IMG/VR virus record: IMGVR_UViG_3300009159_000050
Location: 25,967-89,966 of that record
Length of the DNA stretch: 64,000 nucleotides
Reading direction: 5' to 3' (one strand)
Source: a virus
The notes under the pieces were generated by a model that did no database searches, was not told the DNA's origin, and worked only from the letters and a program-made list of their open reading frames with translations. A program made the translations under genes and the position numbers. Of the stretch, positions 58,960 through 64,000 are shown piece after piece (positions within the stretch are counted from its first letter, which is position 1; every line of letters begins with the position of its first letter).

Positions 58960-58995
58960 ATAAAACAACAAAGCCTGCCTCCGAAGAGACAGGCC
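58960..58995 (-). terminator. Intrinsic terminator of the tail tube gene
   Basis: On the minus strand a 9-bp stem (GCCTGTCTC with GAGGCAGGC, one G-T pair) closes a TTCG tetraloop and is followed by TTTGTTGTTTTA. It lies 23 bases after the tail tube stop and would limit expression of the chaperone gene downstream. Confidence 0.9.
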
Positions 58996-59017
58996 CAGTC
59001 GCTACTTTATTATTAAA

Positions 59018-59656
59018 TTATGAAGCTGGTGTCCAAGTACGATCAACGATCTTACCATATGAACCAGATGTGTCCTCTGGAAGTAGACGGAAAGAAACTT
59101 CAAACATTGAAGCCTCGTCACGCTTTGCAGATACTGTTACATTCTCAATTGAGAGTGCACGGTAGGCTGAGTATACTCGCTCTACGTATGCAGAGTCTTC
59201 ACAGTCGCCTGTTCCTGGACCTACTGCAACAATACCACGCTCAACTGGACATTCGCCAATATCTCCTGCAGAAAGGTCAAGTGCTCTTCCTGCGCTTGAA
59301 GCCTTATTACCAGTTAGCTTTGCATCTGAATATGCAAGAGCCAAAAGGAGATTTTCCAATGTAGCTTCAGCAAATGCTGTTGCAAGATTTACTTGCATTC
59401 CTTGCTTGTAAAGTTTTGCAACGTCAAGAATTTGGTCTACCTGTACTTCGCCGAAGTCAGGTTGGAACTGCAATTCAAGACCGTTCATTGTGTAACCAAT
59501 GTTTGTGTAGTCTGCATCATTTGTGAGTGTGTCTCTAAAGCTTTTTGCTGCTTCTGGAGCAGTTAATGTTGCTGAAGTTAGTGTTGTGTCACAAACGAAT
59601 AGTGCTGCTGCACCAACAATAATGTTACTTGATGTACCACGACTATAATTAGCCAT
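59018..59656 (-). CDS. Major tail protein (tail tube)
   Basis: This 212-residue protein has the beta-rich pattern of tube proteins: SNIIVGAAALFVCDTT, NIGYTMNGLELQFQPDFGEV, ENLLLALAYSD and EVSFRLLPEDTSGSYG. The position between neck genes and the chaperone fits. It should be highly expressed; promoter 59720-59728 and the terminator above frame it as its own unit. Confidence 0.85.
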   Translation of the reverse strand: MANYSRGTSSNIIVGAAALFVCDTTLTSATLTAPEAAKSFRDTLTNDADYTNIGYTMNGLELQFQPDFGEVQVDQILDVAKLYKQGMQVNLATAFAEATLENLLLALAYSDAKLTGNKASSAGRALDLSAGDIGECPVERGIVAVGPGTGDCEDSAYVERVYSAYRALSIENVTVSAKRDEASMFEVSFRLLPEDTSGSYGKIVDRTWTPAS

Positions 59657-59719
59657 TTGTTTTACCTCTTTCTGTTAGAATAGATATTTAGTTGTACGGC
59701 GTTATGTTTCCTCAGCTTA

Positions 59720-59728
59720 ATTATAACA
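59720..59728 (-). promoter_or_regulatory. Extended -10 promoter of the tail tube gene
   Basis: TGTTATAAT on the minus strand, 64 bases before the tail tube ATG, in the gap after the 59734-60360 gene. Confidence 0.6.
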
Positions 59729-59733
59729 GCCTT

Positions 59734-60360
59734 TTATATGACTATTCTTTTAGTCTTTCCGTTGATTGTTGTTATGCTATATCCTTGGCCAGACGTAGGA
59801 AGGGATTCACGAGTCCAGTCATTTGAGTTCAGCTCTGGCATCTGGTGGTACTCAAAGTCAATAATCATCTTATTTCCCCCATAGGTACGAGCAGTTCCAA
59901 AGTCTATAATATCTCTTGTTTCTTCCAGCTGGTATACCTTGAAGTTATGGAAATAAAACATATTTTCTATTAAATCTGGTACACCTTCAGTTCCTACATT
60001 TATAACTCTATTTGAGCACCAGTTATTTATTTCTTCCGCTGTCTCATCTAGACGATCCATAAGTCTAAAGACAGACTCTTGAATTTGAACCATATTTACG
60101 ATTGTATTTTCTGCAGTTGCATAAAAATAATATAGTATTTGTTCAGCTTTTATATGTGGCATAGACTTACGATTCATCTTAATCAGTCTATCCCAGGTAC
60201 CCATTACCCCACCTGCTGGAAATGATCCAGTTAGGTCATCTAGTATAGATGGCGTTGATGGAAATAGTGGTACTTCAATATTAGTTAGCAATGGTATATT
60301 TGCTTCAAGATATTTATTAATCCAAAGCACTGGAGTATTTAAGAGTGAATCATTTGCCAT
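59734..60360 (-). CDS. Neck/tail-terminator-type protein
   Basis: This 208-residue protein has WINKYLEANIPLLTNIEVPL, helices (HIKAEQILYYFYATAENTIV) and a beta-rich end (MIIDFEYHQMPELN). It lies between the connector genes and the tube gene, where tail terminator or neck proteins are found. The assignment is mostly by position. Confidence 0.6.
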   Translation of the reverse strand: MANDSLLNTPVLWINKYLEANIPLLTNIEVPLFPSTPSILDDLTGSFPAGGVMGTWDRLIKMNRKSMPHIKAEQILYYFYATAENTIVNMVQIQESVFRLMDRLDETAEEINNWCSNRVINVGTEGVPDLIENMFYFHNFKVYQLEETRDIIDFGTARTYGGNKMIIDFEYHQMPELNSNDWTRESLPTSGQGYSITTINGKTKRIVI

Positions 60361-61031
60361 TATTTAATCCCCGCATTTGCTATCCACCTATAACCAACCT
60401 GTAGACCCTTTGATCTTCCCATTGTTTTTCCTGCTGCTAAATTTTGCTTGTAAACCTTTGGATTATTTAAATGTTCATAAAGACCGCTTGTTTTTAAAAA
60501 TGCTTGCGTAAAGTATCTACCAAAAAATGTGTTTACAACTTTTTCAAAAGATCCAGTTGTTTCTGTTCCACCAGGTGATTGTACTACAACCTCGCCTTTA
60601 GTAAAGATTGTTTCTCCCCCATCTTCAAAAACCAACACGTTTGATCTTGTTGGTCTAATGTTTACTGGAGTTCCTTCTTCCATAATTTTAGCCTTGTTAT
60701 AAAAAGGTACCGATGAGCCATCCTTAATTGATGTTGATTGCTTCATGTTGGACACAAACGAAAGGCCAAGGTTGCTTATTGTATAGTTTATTTCATATAG
60801 ACGTGCATCAGGACTTCCCACTTTAGACCATTCATAAATATGGTGTAGTGCTTTTGGATTTACCCTGGCATTTGAGTCAATATATTGTTCTAATAATTCT
60901 TTAGTCATTATTCCAACATTGTTTAAAAACTTTGTTTTTCCTGCTTTTACACCATCCAAAAATCCAACTGAGTAGTCTATAATATTTTTCATTTCTTTCT
61001 TAAATATAGCATCATTCATTATAACTTTCAT
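60360..61031 (-). CDS. Head-tail connector, HK97 gp10-like
   Basis: The 223-residue protein has an N-terminal helical part (FKKEMKNIIDYSVGFLDGVK, MTKELLEQYIDSNARVNP) and a beta-rich middle (YEINYTISNLGLSFVSNMK, VNIRPTRSNVLVFEDGGE). This pattern is typical of gp10-like connectors. The start could also be ATG 61019. It overlaps neighbours by one base. Confidence 0.65.
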   Translation of the reverse strand: MKVIMNDAIFKKEMKNIIDYSVGFLDGVKAGKTKFLNNVGIMTKELLEQYIDSNARVNPKALHHIYEWSKVGSPDARLYEINYTISNLGLSFVSNMKQSTSIKDGSSVPFYNKAKIMEEGTPVNIRPTRSNVLVFEDGGETIFTKGEVVVQSPGGTETTGSFEKVVNTFFGRYFTQAFLKTSGLYEHLNNPKVYKQNLAAGKTMGRSKGLQVGYRWIANAGIK

Positions 61032-61477
61032 TATAGGTCACTTGCCTGATTCTCTGATCTTCTTAGAACAATCTTGTAGTATTCAACATTGCCAAATGGA
61101 CCAACTACAGGCTCGTTTGAAGCTATTTCATAAAGCGTAGATTTTCCATCTCGTGATCCAGAAGTTTCCATGTATATGTTGTTTTGCTGGTTTGTTCTAA
61201 TATTTGTAACTAAAATATTTGTAATTGAATTTCTTGCATTGCTAGAAGATATTCTGGCATCAGTCTTTGTTCTTCCAAGTAAAATGCTTTCCTTGCTTAT
61301 ATTGACATTTGGTGTTACTTCTTCTGAAGCTGCTTGCCCAGCAGCTGAAAAATTACAGGTTATAGATCTATCAAGAACCCATTGCTTTTTTAAATTACCG
61401 TAAGCGCCTTGCTCAACAACAGGATAGTATATGTCTGCAAGCATTGGGTAGATAAAGTCTGTTGTTTCGCATTGCAT
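61031..61477 (-). CDS. Head closure/adaptor protein
   Basis: This 148-residue beta-rich protein (LADIYYPVVEQGAYGNLKKQ, RSITCNFSAAG, YKIVLRRSENQ) is probably a stopper-type head completion protein. It lies between the adaptor and gp10-like genes. Evidence is positional and by length. Confidence 0.6.
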   Translation of the reverse strand: MQCETTDFIYPMLADIYYPVVEQGAYGNLKKQWVLDRSITCNFSAAGQAASEEVTPNVNISKESILLGRTKTDARISSSNARNSITNILVTNIRTNQQNNIYMETSGSRDGKSTLYEIASNEPVVGPFGNVEYYKIVLRRSENQASDL

Positions 61478-62382
61478 TAAATTATACCTATTTTAGTTAT
61501 ATTCTTCTTATATTTTTCAAGAATCTTATCAACTATCATATTGCCAGTACCGTCAAACATCATCTTGTCAAACTGAATTCTAAACTGATCAGTATTATAT
61601 GATGTAACATATCGTTTGTAATAATCTAATTTTCCACACTTTAAGTCTTCAATCAAAAGATTTGTTGCATACGCAATATCAGCTGGGACAGTCCTATACC
61701 CTATCTCAAGAACCATAGTATAGTCATATCCAACTGGGAAGGCTACTCCAGCATATCCATAAAAAGCTAGATTGCCAGAGGAGACTGGAAGCGTTATTGG
61801 CTTGCCCTCTGCACGATTGTATCTGTCTGTTTCAACTCTTTGAATAGCTGATTTATCAAGGGTAACTATATAATCATAATCTCCAACAGTTGCATCGTTA
61901 ACGTCGTATACAAGTTCATTATTTTCGTAAACCTTTAATACCTTGTTTAAATTTTCCCAGACTGGGAAATAGTCTGACCCTAAGCCAGAGGTTTGAATAA
62001 TATGCTTTTCGTTATAAAAACCATCAACTATGTGGGAATCAATAATTGATCTTGAAACAAGCTCAAGCATTTTGTACTCTGCAATTTCTGATGCTGCTGT
62101 TGCAAGTGTAGATGGGTCTACATATGGTCTAATTATGTCCAAGTTGCTATCTAGAACGAGAACCCCCGCCGTGGTCTTAACTTTAAATGAAAATTTTCTA
62201 TCATACTCCAATTTGCTTTGCGGTATTGTATAAGTTATTTTTTTACTTGCATTTGATGTCACTGTTACTGTATCTACAGAATTATCAATTAAGTCTTCAA
62301 TATAAATAACGTAGCTTGTGGTTGCTGATGGTACATCCCATGTGGTTACAATTGGGTATGGTGGTATTCTTAATATTTCCAT
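61477..62382 (-). CDS. Head-tail adaptor with N-terminal Fn3-like domain
   Basis: Residues 1-90 are beta-rich and Fn3-like (PYPIVTTWDVPSATTSYVIY, RKFSFKVKTTAGVLVLDS). The rest is helical with the adaptor-like VPADIAYATNLLIEDLKCG and YKRYVTSYNTDQFRIQFDK. An added Fn3-like domain on a neck protein is unusual and may be exposed on the virion. Confidence 0.65.
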   Translation of the reverse strand: MEILRIPPYPIVTTWDVPSATTSYVIYIEDLIDNSVDTVTVTSNASKKITYTIPQSKLEYDRKFSFKVKTTAGVLVLDSNLDIIRPYVDPSTLATAASEIAEYKMLELVSRSIIDSHIVDGFYNEKHIIQTSGLGSDYFPVWENLNKVLKVYENNELVYDVNDATVGDYDYIVTLDKSAIQRVETDRYNRAEGKPITLPVSSGNLAFYGYAGVAFPVGYDYTMVLEIGYRTVPADIAYATNLLIEDLKCGKLDYYKRYVTSYNTDQFRIQFDKMMFDGTGNMIVDKILEKYKKNITKIGII

Positions 62383-62720
62383 TATTTACCGTATGCTCTC
62401 TTCACTTCTTCTGGTGTAGCTGAACGAACAGACTTGTTGGTTATCCATTTTTCAGCCTCCTCTGTAGTGACTATATTGTATCCCTTTACAAGGGCTCCTA
62501 CACCATTCCAGTGAAGATTGCGTAGTGAGTATACGGCAGTCTTTTCTTGTGGTGCTTTTGTATTAACTGTTACTTCTTTGGTTTCTCTTGGCACAAAGCT
62601 AAAAATTACTTCTAATATTTCTCTTTTTGTACTTACCCCAAACAGGTCAATATTGTTTTTCTTTGCATATGATCTTAGTTCAAACACAGTCTTATTGTTT
62701 AATTCATCTATTAATGACAT
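62382..62720 (-). CDS. SAP-like small structural protein
   Basis: The ATG at 62720 has GGAGGTCAC upstream, so I exclude the four upstream residues. The 112-residue protein has an N-terminal helix-extension-helix (LNNKTVFELRSYAKKNNIDL, TKREILEVIF), similar to SAP or Rho-N motifs, and a C-terminal short beta part. Proteins of this type follow capsid genes in some actinophages. DNA or capsid contact is possible. Confidence 0.6.
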   Translation of the reverse strand: MSLIDELNNKTVFELRSYAKKNNIDLFGVSTKREILEVIFSFVPRETKEVTVNTKAPQEKTAVYSLRNLHWNGVGALVKGYNIVTTEEAEKWITNKSVRSATPEEVKRAYGK

Positions 62721-62736
62721 CGTGACCTCCACTGCT

Positions 62737-62745
62737 ATTATATCA
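62737..62745 (-). promoter_or_regulatory. Extended -10 promoter of the neck genes
   Basis: TGATATAAT on the minus strand, 17 bases before ATG 62720, directly after the capsid terminator. Confidence 0.6.
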
Positions 62746-62757
62746 GAATATGACTAA

Positions 62758-62785
62758 GAGGGACAGATTTTACTCTGCCCCCCTT
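62758..62785 (-). terminator. Intrinsic terminator of the capsid gene
   Basis: On the minus strand GGGGCAGA pairs with TCTGTCCC (one G-T pair) around a 6-base loop, then CTCTTAGTCATATT. It lies 20 bases after the capsid stop and precedes a new promoter. Confidence 0.75.
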
Positions 62786-62805
62786 AATCTATTGCTAAGT
62801 ATTAA

Positions 62806-63933
62806 TTAGGAGTTTGCTGCTGCATCTGCGTAAGCAACTGCATCAAGTTCTTCCCATTGGATACCAAAGCGTACGAATACTGTGTATTCAATTGTGTCCT
62901 TCTTTGGCTGGTATGTACGGTTTACAGTGATATCACGCTGGAATCCCCATACACGGTTAGCTGGGAATGTAAGATCTACATAGCCTGCTGGGTAGTAAGG
63001 TACTTCCATGACGTCAATTCCGAGAACACGTGTTGTACGTGCTCCACCGAATGTCTGTGCTGCGCCATCAAGGTAAGCCTGACGGTTTGCCTCTGTGCCT
63101 GGACCCTTGTTAACAAAGGCGTCAGCGATTGCATCTGCAAGTGTACCGTTATTCTTAACGATTCCCTGGAATGCATCTGTACCTGCGTAGAACTTAAGAT
63201 TATTCTTAACTGCACGGTACTTACGTGGCATTGCAAGAATGATATCCTGCATTACGTTTGTTGTCCAAGCATCGTCTACAACTGTTACTGCTGATTCATG
63301 AGCATCAGATGCGTCTCCTGCTAGTGAAACGAAGCCTTCCATAATGTTTAGGAATGCGTCTCCGCCTGCTCCTGTACCATTAATTGCAAGATCTTCAATA
63401 TCGTTAGCAAAAGCATTGGTCATCAAGCGAACTAGATGATCTTCCAATGCTGCTCCTTCAATATTGTCTTCAAGTGCTTCTGTTGAAACTTCCCAGTCAA
63501 GACGAATCTTCTTGGTTGTAAGTTCTACCTTAGAGAATGTTGCGCCTGCATTTGAAAATGTAGGCTGTGCCTGTGCTGCTGCACGGATGACACGCTCTCC
63601 AACGTTGACCTTCTCAAGCTCCATTGTGTTAGCTCTCATTGTGACTTTACGGCCATCCTTGGCTAGTACAGTTGCATCCCATACATAATCAATAAAGCGA
63701 CGAGCCTGTTCTGGTGCTAGAATACCACCTGGTGTACCAGATGGATTTACTGCATTTGCTCCAGTTGTAACTCCATAGTTTGCTGTGGCAATGTTACCAA
63801 GCGAATCTGCTGGAGAAAGATTTCCATTAGGTCCTTGTGCTGTTGCACCGCCGATGCCGCCTGAAACTGCAACGCCATCACCTGTTGGATGATTAAAAGA
63901 CTTTTGGATATCTGTGTTATTTTGTTCTGACAT
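62806..63933 (-). CDS. Major capsid protein, HK97 fold
   Basis: The ATG at 63933 has AGGAGGTGAACAAT upstream. The 375-residue protein has a flexible Gly-rich N-arm (about 1-70), ILAPEQARRFIDYVWDATVL, the E-loop region (KVELTTKKIRLDWEVSTEAL), the long helix (EDHLVRLMTNAFANDIEDLA), and the P/A-domain end (RDITVNRTYQPKKDTIEYTV). Length and order fit HK97-type capsid proteins. The portal and protease genes are expected outside the window to the right. Confidence 0.85.
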   Translation of the reverse strand: MSEQNNTDIQKSFNHPTGDGVAVSGGIGGATAQGPNGNLSPADSLGNIATANYGVTTGANAVNPSGTPGGILAPEQARRFIDYVWDATVLAKDGRKVTMRANTMELEKVNVGERVIRAAAQAQPTFSNAGATFSKVELTTKKIRLDWEVSTEALEDNIEGAALEDHLVRLMTNAFANDIEDLAINGTGAGGDAFLNIMEGFVSLAGDASDAHESAVTVVDDAWTTNVMQDIILAMPRKYRAVKNNLKFYAGTDAFQGIVKNNGTLADAIADAFVNKGPGTEANRQAYLDGAAQTFGGARTTRVLGIDVMEVPYYPAGYVDLTFPANRVWGFQRDITVNRTYQPKKDTIEYTVFVRFGIQWEELDAVAYADAAANS

Positions 63934-64000
63934 ATTGTTCACCTCCTAGTGATTTTGTTTTAGTTAAATAGGTCGGAATTTTTGAGGAAACGTCCGCCCC

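Noticed and set aside
62857-63294. 145-residue Cys-rich plus-strand frame antisense to the capsid gene
   Set aside because: The cysteines come from the reverse complement of Ala codons. There is no ribosome site, and all neighbours lie on the minus strand.
1-64000. Integrase, attP site, insertion sequence or CRISPR array
   Set aside because: No tyrosine or serine recombinase motif, transposase, terminal inverted repeats or regularly spaced repeats were found in the window.

Overview
This window is part of the genome of a tailed double-stranded DNA phage with siphovirus-type genes. It is AT-rich, almost fully coding (no gene-free stretch exceeds about 125 bases), and built of tightly packed, often overlapping genes. 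The host is very probably an actinobacterium. A WhiB-family iron-sulfur regulator, a DUF7455-type zinc protein, and two secreted proteins with host-like envelope architecture all point that way. The low GC and the Ala/Lys-rich tails suggest a small-genome freshwater lineage (inference, not proven). No integrase, repressor-type switch or attachment site is visible, so a lytic life style is the simplest reading.

Layout. (1) Bases 1-6197, plus strand: a translationally coupled sugar and polysaccharide cassette with glycosyltransferases, an NDP-sugar dehydratase, methyltransferases and a PIG-L deacetylase/methyltransferase fusion. One converging glycosyltransferase lies on the minus strand at 6157-6843. 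All remaining genes are on the minus strand. (2) 6.9-17.6 kb: lysis and accessory region. It holds several small membrane or holin-like proteins, a CHAP endolysin, a luciferase-like oxidoreductase, WhiB, thioredoxin, a staphylococcal-nuclease-like enzyme, two 2-oxoglutarate oxygenases, an HNH nuclease, Hsp20, two tRNAs (Gly-GCC, Asn-GTT) and a proteasome-beta/HslV-like peptidase with a consensus promoter. (3) 17.6-21.5 kb: two large secreted proteins (PA14/fibronectin and S-layer-like). (4) 21.5-23.8 kb: terminase. (5) 23.8-35.7 kb: DNA metabolism, with RuvC, Cas4-like nuclease, RecA, MazG-like, DnaE polymerase, ssDNA-binding protein, primase and DnaB helicase. (6) 35.7-58.9 kb: tail fibre/baseplate genes, a 2904-residue tape measure and two paralogous tail assembly chaperones. 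(7) 59.0-63.9 kb: tail tube, neck/connector proteins and the major capsid protein.

Transcription. Many short intergenic gaps carry the same extended -10 element (TGnTATAAT or a close variant) with no clear -35. Intrinsic terminators follow several genes expected to be highly expressed (capsid, tail tube, S-layer-like protein, a holin-like gene). Often a new promoter follows directly, so the minus-strand block looks like a chain of short transcription units.

Most notable observations: enzyme-like domains inside the tape measure (an HExxH metallopeptidase and a GNAT-like fold); a phage proteasome-beta-like peptidase with the Thr1/Asp17/Lys33 triad; a luciferase-family oxidoreductase among lysis genes; a cysteine-rich insertion in a tail fibre; a probable ATT start codon on the PA14 protein; a long bulged hairpin beside an HNH gene; and a sequence module shared by two structural proteins. 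Four small genes (7199-7357, 12545-12685, 24049-24213, 27552-27728) and one weaker candidate (35731-35841) were read directly from the sequence.
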